From: Candidatus Zixiibacteriota bacterium
GTDB lineage: Bacteria > Zixibacteria > MSB-5A5 > GN15 > JAAZOE01
Direction of reading: 5' to 3'
DNA length: 64,000 bases
NCBI GenBank assembly: GCA_030668485.1
Contig: DAOUTW010000002.1
Coordinates: 49,143 to 113,142 of the forward strand
Each line of letters begins with the position of its first letter. The first letter of the stretch is position 1. This document shows, piece by piece, positions 7,824-16,467 of this stretch. The translations under genes and the position numbers were made by a program. The notes under the pieces were generated by a model. That model was not told the DNA's origin and searched no databases. It saw only the letters and a program-made list of their open reading frames with translations.

Positions 7824-7852
7824 TTGACTTACGTACTTAATTTCGTGATTAT
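7824..7852 (+). promoter_or_regulatory. Weak putative promoter of ricT-metG
   Basis: TTGACT (7824-7829), 17 bases, GATTAT (7847-7852); an alternative -10 TATACA at 7850 has a 20-base spacer. The ricT ATG follows at 7873 behind GGGAGA. The match is modest. Confidence 0.35.
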
Positions 7853-7872
7853 ACAAGGTTTAGGGAGAGAAA

Positions 7873-8742
7873 ATGCCCGATTTATATATAGTGGAATTTA
7901 TAGGTCACCGGCGTGGGTATTACCATAATACTTACTACCATGCCCTGGAATCAGGAGATAAAGTAATCGTCGAGGCCGAACGCGGTGAAGACCTGGGAAC
8001 GGTCTCCAAGCGGGTCGGTGACGAAACCAAACTCAACCTGGATGAAAAACCGCTGTCGATTTTACGGCCGTTCACTGAAGAAGATTTAGTTCGGCAGACC
8101 GACAACAAACAGGCAGAAAAAGACGCTATCGTCAAATGCGAAAAACTGGTTTCCAAACATGGCTTACCGATGAAACTGGTCGGGTCGGAATACCAGCATG
8201 ACCGCAATAAACTGACCTTTTATTTCACCGCCGATCAGCGGGTCGATTTCCGGGCTCTTGTTCGCGACCTGGCGGCGATTTATAAAACCAGGATTGAATT
8301 GCGCCAGATCGGCGTCCGTGATGCGGCCCGCCGTCTGGGCGGATTCGGAGTCTGCGGCCTGACGCAATGCTGCTGCACCTTCCTGCACAAATTCGAGCCG
8401 ATCTCGACGCAGTTTGCGCGGGAACAGAACTTGTCATTGAATCCGTCCAAGATATCAGGTAATTGCGGACGACTGCTCTGCTGCCTCACTTATGAAAAAG
8501 ACCATTATCTGCAGGAGCTGGCTCGATTTCCGAAGCAGGGTGAAAGTTATACTACCGAGAAGGGTGAGGGTATTATCGAGGAAATCAATATCTTCAAGAA
8601 ATATATGGTGGTAAAATTACCCAAAGGGGAGCGTGAAAAGATAACTTTGACCGATATAAAAAAGAAAGAACGTCATAAGAAATCTTTTTTCAAGAATTGG
8701 CATAAAAAACGCAAAGAATCGAGGGATAGCAGTGCTGAATAA
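7873..8742 (+). CDS. ricT: PSP1-domain protein, RicT (YaaT) family
   Basis: 289 residues with the PSP1 C-terminal domain. Conserved cysteines are visible at about 161, 166-168, 198 and 203-204 (GVCGLTQCCCTF and GNCGRLLCC). In Bacillus the RicT protein works in a complex carrying Fe-S clusters that modulates RNase Y-dependent RNA maturation; in other phyla its role is less clear. The C-terminal tail is Lys-rich (KKERHKKSFFKNWHKKRK), which fits RNA or membrane-surface contact. ATG 7873 has a GGGAGA site. Its end overlaps metG by 11 bases, so translational coupling is likely. Confidence 0.88.
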   Translation: MPDLYIVEFIGHRRGYYHNTYYHALESGDKVIVEAERGEDLGTVSKRVGDETKLNLDEKPLSILRPFTEEDLVRQTDNKQAEKDAIVKCEKLVSKHGLPMKLVGSEYQHDRNKLTFYFTADQRVDFRALVRDLAAIYKTRIELRQIGVRDAARRLGGFGVCGLTQCCCTFLHKFEPISTQFAREQNLSLNPSKISGNCGRLLCCLTYEKDHYLQELARFPKQGESYTTEKGEGIIEEINIFKKYMVVKLPKGEREKITLTDIKKKERHKKSFFKNWHKKRKESRDSSAE

Positions 8743-10663
8743 TTTCTACGTCACCACGCCCATCTACTACGTCAATGACAAGCCTCATATCGGGCATGCC
8801 TATACATCAATCGCGGCCGATTTCTTTGCCCGTTTCAACCGCCTCGCCGGACGGGAATCGTTTTTTCTGACCGGTACCGATGAACACGGTACCAAAGTTG
8901 CCAATGCCGCTGAAGCGGCGTCGAAGACACCGCAGGAATTTTGCGATGAGGTCGTGAAGCAATTCGCCGACACCTGGAAAGTCCTGGGGCTGGCCCACGA
9001 TTATTTCGTCCGTACCACCGACAAACGCCATATCGAGGCCGTATGCAAGCTGTTGACGGTTTTGAATGAGGCGAAAACGCCGGATGGCCGGGATGCCGTA
9101 TATTCCGGCGTGTATGAAGGTCTTTATTGCACCGGATGCGAGAAGTTTTTGACCGAATCGGAGATGGTCGACGGTATGTGTGCGATCCATAAAAAACCGG
9201 CCGAGGAACTCAAGGAGAAAAACTACTTCTTCCGGCTGGAACCGTATATCCCGATCATTCGCGAACTGGTCGAAAGCAACAAGATGGTTATTCTTCCCGA
9301 GGAACGCCGCAAGGAAGTTTTGGGGCTTTTGAAGCATGGCCTGCCAGATTTTTCGATTTCGCGCGAGTCGGTCAAATGGGGGATACCGATTCCGTTTGAT
9401 CCGGAGCAGGTGGCGTATGTCTGGGTCGATGCATTGCCCAATTATATCACGGCGATCGGGTATGGCGACGATTCCGATCAGTTCAAAAAATGGTGGGCCG
9501 ACGCCGAAGTCGTTCACCTGATGGCAAAAGATATTTTGAAGTTTCATACCATATACTGGCCGGCGATGTTGATGGCGGCCGGTCTTAAATATCCCGACAA
9601 GCTTTTCCTCCACGGTTATTTCACCGTCAACGGTGAAAAGATGGGAAAATCGGCGGGGAATATGATCGATCCCAAAAAGATGGTTGACATCTACGGCACC
9701 GATGGCACGCGTTATCTGCTCTTAAATCAGTATCCGTTCGGGGTTGATGGCGATATCAAGGAGAAAGATTTCGCCACCCGGTACAATGCCGATCTCGCCA
9801 ATGACCTCGGTAATCTGGTGTCGCGCATTGCCAAAATGATGATGCAGTATTGCGACGGCAAAATCCCGGAACCGAAATCGGATATTCCCGGTCAGGCGGA
9901 GATGATGGATATGGCCGAAGATTTGCCCGATGCGGTATACGGTCATGTCCTCAATTACCGGATCACCGATGCAGTGGCCAAGACGCTGGAATTGATCCGG
10001 GCGACCAATCGTTTTATAGAAAACTCAGCGCCGTGGAAACTGGCCAAAGAGGGCAAAATCGAAGATGTCGGAGGGGTGTTATATACCGGCGCGGAATTGG
10101 TTCGTATCGCCACCATTTTGCTTTTTCCGTTGATGCCGGATAAAATGCGCGAGATCAGGGCGGTCTTCGGTTTGAGCGACGATGATATCACCCTCGATTC
10201 GGCCCGAACCTGGTTCGAACTGCCGCATGGGAATGAGGTGAACCTGAAAGGCTCCATCTTCCCACGGCTCGACCCGAAGAAAATTCCGGCCCTGGTAGCG
10301 CCCAAAAAAGGGGCTGGAGGAACCGATGCCGATGGAAACGGTCTGGTGACGATTGACGATTTTGGCCGGATGGAATTGCGGGTGGCATTGGTCGAGCAGG
10401 CGGAGCGAGTGGAAAAGGCCGACCGGCTGCTGAAGCTGCAAATAGATATCGGGTCGGAAAAAAGGCAGATTATCGCCGGTATTGCGGCGCAATATGAACC
10501 TGAAGATATTATCGGTAAAAAGATCATTGTAGTAGCCAACCTTCAGCCGGCCAAAATCCGCGGGATCGAATCGAATGGGATGCTTCTGGCGGCCAAGACC
10601 GGCAAGGAATTGAAACTGGTTACGGTTGACGGCGATATAGCCCCCGGCGCATCGGTCGGGTAA
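8732..10663 (+). CDS. metG: Methionyl-tRNA synthetase with C-terminal tRNA-binding domain
   Basis: 643 residues from a GTG start inside the end of ricT. The class I signatures are HIGH at residues 19-22 and KMGKS at 303-307 (Gly replaces the usual Ser). A knuckle with C133, C136, C150 and H153 matches the short zinc-binding insert of this MetRS subtype. The last ~110 residues form an EMAP/tRNA-binding OB fold (MELRVALVEQAERVEKADR; residues about 545-640), which dimerises the enzyme and helps hold tRNA in many bacteria. It charges tRNA-Met for initiation and elongation in the cytoplasm. The length fits the family. Confidence 0.97.
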   Translation: MLNNFYVTTPIYYVNDKPHIGHAYTSIAADFFARFNRLAGRESFFLTGTDEHGTKVANAAEAASKTPQEFCDEVVKQFADTWKVLGLAHDYFVRTTDKRHIEAVCKLLTVLNEAKTPDGRDAVYSGVYEGLYCTGCEKFLTESEMVDGMCAIHKKPAEELKEKNYFFRLEPYIPIIRELVESNKMVILPEERRKEVLGLLKHGLPDFSISRESVKWGIPIPFDPEQVAYVWVDALPNYITAIGYGDDSDQFKKWWADAEVVHLMAKDILKFHTIYWPAMLMAAGLKYPDKLFLHGYFTVNGEKMGKSAGNMIDPKKMVDIYGTDGTRYLLLNQYPFGVDGDIKEKDFATRYNADLANDLGNLVSRIAKMMMQYCDGKIPEPKSDIPGQAEMMDMAEDLPDAVYGHVLNYRITDAVAKTLELIRATNRFIENSAPWKLAKEGKIEDVGGVLYTGAELVRIATILLFPLMPDKMREIRAVFGLSDDDITLDSARTWFELPHGNEVNLKGSIFPRLDPKKIPALVAPKKGAGGTDADGNGLVTIDDFGRMELRVALVEQAERVEKADRLLKLQIDIGSEKRQIIAGIAAQYEPEDIIGKKIIVVANLQPAKIRGIESNGMLLAAKTGKELKLVTVDGDIAPGASVG

Positions 10664-10684
10664 CCGGAAGCGGGGACAAACATC

Positions 10685-11455
10685 ATGATCGACACCCATT
10701 GCCATATCGACTTCCCGGATTTCGACCATGATCGTGAAGATGTGATAGTACAGGCGGTCGAATTCGGTGTCGACCGCCTGATCAATATCGGGACCGATTT
10801 CAAATCTTCGCGGCGATCTTTCGCTTTGGCGAATTCGTATGAAAATATTTTCTGCACCGTCGGCATCCATCCGCATGACAGCAAAATTTTGAATCCCAAA
10901 TTCCTCGCTGAAATGGAAACCATGGCCGACAATCCGAAAGTGGTCGGCATCGGCGAGATCGGACTCGACTACTACCGCGACCTCTCACCGCGTGATATTC
11001 AAAGAAAAGCGTTTATCACCCAACTCGACCTGGCGATTAACCTCGATTTGCCGGTGGTGATCCATGTGCGGGAGGCGATGGAGGATGCGCTGAAAATAAT
11101 CGGCCAATATGCCGGAAAACTGCAAGGCGTACTTCATTGTTTTCCGGGGACGGTTGAAGAAGCCGACCGAGTCGCCAATATGGGATTTCATATTTCGGTC
11201 AATGGCGTCATGACCTACAAGAATTCCAAGATGCAGGATTTGGGCCGTGAGGCTGATCTTGATATGATGCTGATCGAAACCGACTGCCCCTATCTGACAC
11301 CGATACCGCATCGGGGAAAACGCAACGTCCCGGCCTATACAAAATTCGTTTGCGTCAAACTGGCGGAATTACGGGAAATGAGCATGGCTGAAATCGACAA
11401 AATCACGACCCGTAATGCTGAAAAACTTTTTCGTCTGGTGGAGATATTCGGCTGA
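10685..11455 (+). CDS. tatD: TatD-family metal-dependent hydrolase
   Basis: 256 residues beginning MIDTHCHIDF: the H5-x-H7 metal pair of the TatD TIM barrel. Further metal or active-site segments are GEIGLDYYRD (about 91), VIHVREA, LHCFPG and IETDCPYLTP (about 203-212). Family members are 3'-5' DNA/RNA exonucleases or deacylases; which applies here is not visible. It follows metG by 21 bases and shares a TGATG junction with rsmA, an arrangement (metG-tatD-rsmA) that recurs in many bacteria. Confidence 0.93.
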   Translation: MIDTHCHIDFPDFDHDREDVIVQAVEFGVDRLINIGTDFKSSRRSFALANSYENIFCTVGIHPHDSKILNPKFLAEMETMADNPKVVGIGEIGLDYYRDLSPRDIQRKAFITQLDLAINLDLPVVIHVREAMEDALKIIGQYAGKLQGVLHCFPGTVEEADRVANMGFHISVNGVMTYKNSKMQDLGREADLDMMLIETDCPYLTPIPHRGKRNVPAYTKFVCVKLAELREMSMAEIDKITTRNAEKLFRLVEIFG

Positions 11456-12246
11456 TGGTTAAAGCCAAAAAATCATTAGGCCAGCATTTTTTGGTCGATC
11501 CCCTGATAGTTTCGCAGATTGTCGAGGCTCTCGGCCCGAAATCGGGGGAGACGGTGTTGGAAATCGGACCCGGTCAGGGTGTCTTAACATTGCCGCTGGT
11601 CAATTCCAAAGCCGATATCGTGGCTATTGAACTCGACCGCCGACTCGCGCCGGAGCTGGAGAAAAGATTCAAAGATAGCGATAATTTCCGGGTTATGGAA
11701 GCCGATATTCTTGCCATCGATCCGGCCAGCGTCGGATTGGAAAAGTTTGCCGTGGTTGGTAACCTGCCTTATAACATCACCACCCCGATTATGAACTGGC
11801 TGTTGAAATATCATCCCGTTATCAATCGAGCGGTGTTTATGATGCAGAAAGAGGTTGGCGAACGGGTGGCATCACCGCCGGGAAGAAGGTCGCGATCGAC
11901 CATCTCGGTTCTGACTTCTCTGTACTATGACAGCGAAAAAGTGTGCGATGTCCCGCCCGAATCATTCCGACCGCGCCCAAAAGTCGATTCGGCTGTGATA
12001 CGATTCAGAGCGCACAAACGCAGTTATGACATAAAAGATATTGCCCGCTTCGAGAAATTTGTCCGTTTTTGTTTTGCGAGCAAACGCAAAAATCTTCTGA
12101 ATAATCTCAACGTCGCCTATCCGATCAAGCGCGATGAAATCGAGCAAATCCTTGCCGAAGTCTGCGGCAACCCCAAAATCCGCGCCGAACAGTTGGAGTT
12201 GGGTACTTTTATCGATCTTTCTCGCATCATCTTCGAACGATTGTAA
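11455..12246 (+). CDS. rsmA: 16S rRNA dimethyladenosine transferase (KsgA)
   Basis: 263 residues. It starts with KKSLGQHFL, carries SAM motif I VLEIGPGQG at about 34-42, the acidic IELDRR near 58-63 and the catalytic NLPYNIT at 103-109. RsmA dimethylates two adjacent adenosines in the 3'-terminal helix of 16S rRNA during late 30S assembly. The ATG overlaps the tatD stop by one base. Full length for the family. Confidence 0.97.
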   Translation: MVKAKKSLGQHFLVDPLIVSQIVEALGPKSGETVLEIGPGQGVLTLPLVNSKADIVAIELDRRLAPELEKRFKDSDNFRVMEADILAIDPASVGLEKFAVVGNLPYNITTPIMNWLLKYHPVINRAVFMMQKEVGERVASPPGRRSRSTISVLTSLYYDSEKVCDVPPESFRPRPKVDSAVIRFRAHKRSYDIKDIARFEKFVRFCFASKRKNLLNNLNVAYPIKRDEIEQILAEVCGNPKIRAEQLELGTFIDLSRIIFERL

Positions 12247-12317
12247 ACCTTCACCGTATATAAATCATCTTGTGTTAAGCGCCACGGAGGCGTAGTTTGA
12301 GCCTATAAGGAGATAGA

Positions 12318-13049
12318 ATGGCTTATTTATCGGTGAAATTGGATCATGTGGCCGCGCTAAGGGCGGCTCGTCGAGGACAAAAACCTCTGCCGTCGCAGGC
12401 GGCGACGCTGGCCGAACTGGCCGGCGCCGACAGCATTACCGTGCATATGCGCAACGACCGGCGGCATATCAAAGAAAAAGATATCTTCGTCCTCAAGCAA
12501 ACAGCCGGGACCCGGCTGGTTATCGAAGTCGCGCCGACCGAGGAAAACCTGGCCAGGGTACTTGAGGCCAAACCATATATGGTAACGCTCATACCGGAAC
12601 TGGAACGGGAGATTACCACCCAGTCAGGACTGACTCTTGACGAAGATTATGAAATCATACAGGAAATGGTGCAGCGGTTACAAGCCGTTGATATAAAGGC
12701 CTCGGTGCATATCGAGCCGGATGCCGATATTGTCAAACGGGCCTCGAAAATCGGTGTCGATGCCGTGAAGTTGCATACCGGATTCTATGCCGGAGCCCGT
12801 ACCGAGGAAGAGGGCCTCGCCGAACTGGGTAAAATCGAGCGCGCTGCCAAGGCAGCGGGAAAGGCCGACCTGATGGTCATCGCCGGGCAGGGGCTGGATT
12901 ATCAAAATCTCGGTCCGCTGGTCAAACTGGGTGTCATTGACGAATTTACCATCGGGCAGGCGATAGTGGCTCATGCGGTGATGGTCGGGATGCATCAGGC
13001 GGTGCGCGATACATTAGAAATTATCCGCTATGAAGGCGCCGGAGTTTAA
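12318..13049 (+). CDS. pdxJ: Pyridoxine 5'-phosphate synthase
   Basis: 243 residues. The N-terminal KLDHVAALRAARRG, the ITVHMRNDRRHIK block near 40-52 and the C-terminal G-Q-G-L-D-Y-Q-N and FTIGQAIVAHA strands are typical of PdxJ. The enzyme condenses 1-deoxyxylulose 5-phosphate with the PdxA product to give pyridoxine 5'-phosphate (DXP-dependent vitamin B6 route). AAGGAGATAGA precedes the ATG. It is 71 bases after rsmA and 8 bases before rluD; pdxA is not in this window. Confidence 0.96.
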   Translation: MAYLSVKLDHVAALRAARRGQKPLPSQAATLAELAGADSITVHMRNDRRHIKEKDIFVLKQTAGTRLVIEVAPTEENLARVLEAKPYMVTLIPELEREITTQSGLTLDEDYEIIQEMVQRLQAVDIKASVHIEPDADIVKRASKIGVDAVKLHTGFYAGARTEEEGLAELGKIERAAKAAGKADLMVIAGQGLDYQNLGPLVKLGVIDEFTIGQAIVAHAVMVGMHQAVRDTLEIIRYEGAGV

Positions 13050-13057
13050 TTCGATCC

Positions 13058-14041
13058 ATGGAAAAGGGATATCGCAAAGAGACAGTGACCGTACCGGAAG
13101 AAATAGAACCGGTGCGCCTCGATAAATACCTGGCATCGGTGCCGGAGCTTGATCTGTCGAGAGCTTTCATTCAAAATATAGCGGGCAAAGGCCTGATCTC
13201 TCTTGCCGGTAAGCCTGCCGATAAAAAACTGAAATTGAAAGGCGGCGAAGTCATTGAATTAATGATACCGCCGCCCGAACTGCCCGACCTGACACCGGAA
13301 GATATTCCTCTCGATATAGCCTATGACGATGAACATCTGGCGGTGATAAACAAACCGGTCGGACTGGTGGTCCATCCCGCACCGGGAAATCTCAATCACA
13401 CCCTGGTCAATGCCCTGCTGCATCATTTCGGAACATTATCCCATGATTCAGGAGGACTCCGACCAGGGATAATCCATCGGCTCGATAAAAACACATCCGG
13501 ATTATTGTTGGTCGCCAAGACCGATTCGGTGGCCCGCCGGTTGCGGCAGCAATTATCCGATCGCAAAATCACCAAAATATATCACGCCGTCACCTGTGGT
13601 CATATGCCGGATGATTCAGGGACGATAGATCTTCCGATTGGGCGGTCGTTGAAGGACCGCAAGAAAATGATCGTCACCAATTTGAAGTCACGCGAAGCGA
13701 TCACGCGGTATAAGGTCCTGAACCAGTACCGCCTCAATGATTTGGTGGAAATAAACCTGGTGACCGGGAGAACCCATCAAATAAGGGTGCACCTGACTCA
13801 CATGAACCGGCCGGTGCTGGGCGATGCTGAATACGGCGGTTGTGAGAAATGGGTGAAAGGGATCGAACCGACTCAAAAAAGAACCGCCCGGGCTTTGCTC
13901 GATTTGATCGACCGTCAGGCGCTCCATGCCAAAAGCCTGACTTTCATCCATCCGATAACGGAAAAAGAAATTTCTGTCACCAGTGAATTGCCGGACGATA
14001 TGGCCCGGCTGATTGAGATGCTCGAAGAAAAACCGCTCTGA
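13058..14041 (+). CDS. rluD: RluD-type 23S rRNA pseudouridine synthase
   Basis: 327 residues: an N-terminal S4 RNA-binding domain (about 17-70, RLDKYLA...RAFIQNIAGKGLI) and the RluA-family catalytic domain with HRLDKNTSGLLLVAKT at 140-155, where D143 is the catalytic Asp. RluD makes the pseudouridines of 23S helix 69; RluC or another RluA-family specificity cannot be excluded from sequence alone. The gene ends directly against the convergent methyltransferase at 14042 with no spacer. Confidence 0.92.
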   Translation: MEKGYRKETVTVPEEIEPVRLDKYLASVPELDLSRAFIQNIAGKGLISLAGKPADKKLKLKGGEVIELMIPPPELPDLTPEDIPLDIAYDDEHLAVINKPVGLVVHPAPGNLNHTLVNALLHHFGTLSHDSGGLRPGIIHRLDKNTSGLLLVAKTDSVARRLRQQLSDRKITKIYHAVTCGHMPDDSGTIDLPIGRSLKDRKKMIVTNLKSREAITRYKVLNQYRLNDLVEINLVTGRTHQIRVHLTHMNRPVLGDAEYGGCEKWVKGIEPTQKRTARALLDLIDRQALHAKSLTFIHPITEKEISVTSELPDDMARLIEMLEEKPL

Positions 14042-14863
14042 TTACTTCAGCTTCCGCATAATCGGTACAAAACGCCAGGCCGCTTTGTCATTCGACAGCA
14101 AGATATTCTTGTCGATAGCCCCGTAAGTATCCACTATTTCAAACCGTCCGGCCAATTGATTCAAGGCCTCAAAAGTTTTAATCGAGCAGCGGCGATAACG
14201 ATCGGGGAAATCATAATGGGTCGTCCCATCGGGCGTGGTGACAGTGAATGACACAGTAACATCATCGATCTCCGTCATCGGATCGAACTTCTGGTCATCG
14301 CCGCCCCAATTGGAATCAACCGTAATATCACCGCGGGTCATCGACCAGACGGTCTCAGCCGATTTTCCCTCATCGCCATAGAAATCGCGCGGGTGCGCGG
14401 TTGAGATGATATAAATACCGTTGTCATTGAGCAGATCGGCGACACAGTTAAAATTATCGAGAATATCCTGATTGGTCTGTAGTTGCGCGAAAGATGCCAT
14501 CAGGATATAGACCAGGTCATACTTTTTATCCGATTTATAATAACGCATGTCGCCTTCGATGATCTCGCATGACAGTCCTTCTTTCTCAACCAATCCGCGA
14601 GTATAGGCAACCATATTCGGCTCCAGGTCGAGGCCGCCTGAAATGATGCCGCGCCGCGACATTTCGCGAGTATGATAAGCCGGACCGCAGGCGATCTCCA
14701 GAGCCGACTTGATTTCCCGCCCGGCATGTTCTCTGGCAATATCAAGAAGGAAATCCACCTCTTTGCCGGCGTCGCGAAAGTCAAAGGCGATATCATATAA
14801 CTCGGGAATGGTATAGACCTGCCCGATTTTAGAAGCCTTGATAATTTTTTTGTCATTATCCAT
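14042..14863 (-). CDS. Class I SAM-dependent methyltransferase
   Basis: 273 residues with motif I SALEIACGPAYHT at about 53-65, LDLEPNMVAY near 79-87 and the post-II strand YDLVYILMASFAQL. This resembles the small methyltransferases with a C-terminal beta insertion that are often listed as SAM-dependent methyltransferases of unknown substrate. It is not closely related to the tandem pair at 420-1922. It is a single minus-strand gene between rluD and the M16 peptidase pair, with AGGAA before the ATG. Confidence 0.82.
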   Translation of the reverse strand: MDNDKKIIKASKIGQVYTIPELYDIAFDFRDAGKEVDFLLDIAREHAGREIKSALEIACGPAYHTREMSRRGIISGGLDLEPNMVAYTRGLVEKEGLSCEIIEGDMRYYKSDKKYDLVYILMASFAQLQTNQDILDNFNCVADLLNDNGIYIISTAHPRDFYGDEGKSAETVWSMTRGDITVDSNWGGDDQKFDPMTEIDDVTVSFTVTTPDGTTHYDFPDRYRRCSIKTFEALNQLAGRFEIVDTYGAIDKNILLSNDKAAWRFVPIMRKLK

Positions 14864-14938
14864 AGATATATCATTCCTGATTTTTAAGTTGCAGAAATAT
14901 AGTCTGTTGAAACCGAATCGTAAAGTCTGTAGAGAAAT

Positions 14939-14977
14939 AAAAAAAGGCCTGCCTCCGGGTCGAAAGCAAGCCCTTTT
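14939..14977 (-). terminator. Rho-independent terminator of the M16 peptidase pair
   Basis: Minus strand: AAAAGGGCTTGC (14977-14966), a 13-base loop, GCAGGCCTTTT (14952-14942) continuing into a 7-T run. About 11 bp pair with one bulge. It lies 24 bases after the stop at 15002. Confidence 0.75.
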
Positions 14978-15001
14978 ATAAATTATTTCTTCAAACTGTC
15001 A

Positions 15002-16453
15002 TCAATTCAGCTTCGGTGGTTTCAATTCGATATTGGTAACCGCGCCAAACTCATCCAACGGTTTTTCGAACTGTGCCGGATCACCGACCACGACAAAAGT
15101 GATATTCTCAGGCGTCAAATACTTCTTGGCGACCCGCAGGACATCTTCCTTCGTGACCTTGCCGATATTGTCGATATATTTCTTCAACTGATCGGGGGGA
15201 CGATTCTCAAATTCTAACTCCATCAGGCGGTTGACGATCCGGCCGGGAGTGGTGAAATTGAAAACGTAGCGATTGATATAGCTGTCCTTGGCCGATTCCA
15301 ATTCCTCATCGTCGACCAGACCGCCGCGAATCCGTTCTACCTCATCGAGCATCAGGCGCATCGCCTTATAAGTGGTCGTGAGTTTGGTCTGGCAAAAAGC
15401 CCACCAAACACCGAGATCACGAGTGGTAGTCTGATAACGGGTGCCGACTGAATACGACAAGCCTTCATCGGAGCGAACCTTGCTAGTCATCCTGGAAGTG
15501 AACGAACCGCCGCCGAGGATGTAGTTCATAACCGAAACGGCGAATCGGTCCGGGTTATCACGGTTGACACCGAGATGCCCGAAACGGATACTGGCCTGAT
15601 TGACATCTTTGTAAACCTGGTAAACACCCGGTTTGGGAGTATCATCGACTTTGGGGATTTCCGGCAGGTTGATATCTTTTTTCTTCCAGTCGCCGAAGTA
15701 TTTGTTGAGTAAACTTTTAATTTCAGCCGGATCGAAATCGCCGGTGATTCCGAGCATGATGTTGTTAGGGACAAAATGTTTCTTGTGGTAATCAACCAAT
15801 TCCTGCCTCGATATGGGAGCTATATATTCCCACTCCATGATGCGCCCGTCGGGGTGGTTGCCATAGATCAGATTGTAGAACTGACGGGAAAGGATCCGCT
15901 GAGGGCTGTCATTACGGCGCTTGATATTGGTTTTCATCTGTGTTTTCACGAGATCGATTTTGTCCTCGGGAAAGGCTGGGTTGCGAAGAACGTCAGCCAT
16001 CAGGCGCAGCCCCAGATCGGTGTCTTTCGACATAACGCTTAACGAAGCGCTGCCGTTTTCGTAACCGATACTGGTTTCCAGGCGACCACCGATCAATTCC
16101 AGCAGGGTATTGAGTGAATCGGGGTCGATATTGGTAGTACCGCCGGAGCGCATAACATCACCGGTAATACCGGGAATGGCCATTTGTTCGATCGGAACGT
16201 AAGCCTCCCCGCAGCGGATCAGGGCTGAAATTCCCAAAATCGGCAGGCGATGATCCTCCATCATAAAAAGAATGATTCCGTTATCGAGAACCTCTCGCTG
16301 AACGTCTTCGCCCAGCTCGGGGACCGACCATTCAAGTTTTGGGTAATCGAATTTCTCGATGATTTTCGATCCTACGGATTGCTGAGCCGCAGCCGGAAGA
16401 GAAATAACCGCCAACAGCAGCGCAAGCAGTATATATGAATAAACCTTTTTCAT
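15002..16453 (-). CDS. M16-family peptidase-like protein lacking the zinc motif
   Basis: 483 residues with a signal peptide (hydrophobic LLALLLAVISLPAAA then QQS). It has M16 folds: DNGIILFMMEDHRLP, a repeated YHKKHFVPNNIMLGITGDFDP strand and the C-terminal G-G-G-S-F-T-S-R and S-D-E-G-L-S-Y-S-V motifs. The N-terminal position where HxxEH should be reads IPGITGDVMRSGG, so the zinc site is absent. In families with paired M16 subunits the partner without HxxEH supports substrate binding. The gene is 14 bases downstream of the active-type partner, which fits a heterodimer in the periplasm. The substrate is unknown. Confidence 0.88.
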   Translation of the reverse strand: MKKVYSYILLALLLAVISLPAAAQQSVGSKIIEKFDYPKLEWSVPELGEDVQREVLDNGIILFMMEDHRLPILGISALIRCGEAYVPIEQMAIPGITGDVMRSGGTTNIDPDSLNTLLELIGGRLETSIGYENGSASLSVMSKDTDLGLRLMADVLRNPAFPEDKIDLVKTQMKTNIKRRNDSPQRILSRQFYNLIYGNHPDGRIMEWEYIAPISRQELVDYHKKHFVPNNIMLGITGDFDPAEIKSLLNKYFGDWKKKDINLPEIPKVDDTPKPGVYQVYKDVNQASIRFGHLGVNRDNPDRFAVSVMNYILGGGSFTSRMTSKVRSDEGLSYSVGTRYQTTTRDLGVWWAFCQTKLTTTYKAMRLMLDEVERIRGGLVDDEELESAKDSYINRYVFNFTTPGRIVNRLMELEFENRPPDQLKKYIDNIGKVTKEDVLRVAKKYLTPENITFVVVGDPAQFEKPLDEFGAVTNIELKPPKLN

Positions 16454-16467
16454 TTTCGTATTCTCCC

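Noticed and set aside
10200..10225. GGTTCGAAC as a possible tRNA T-loop
   Set aside because: It is inside metG in frame and lacks acceptor and anticodon stems.
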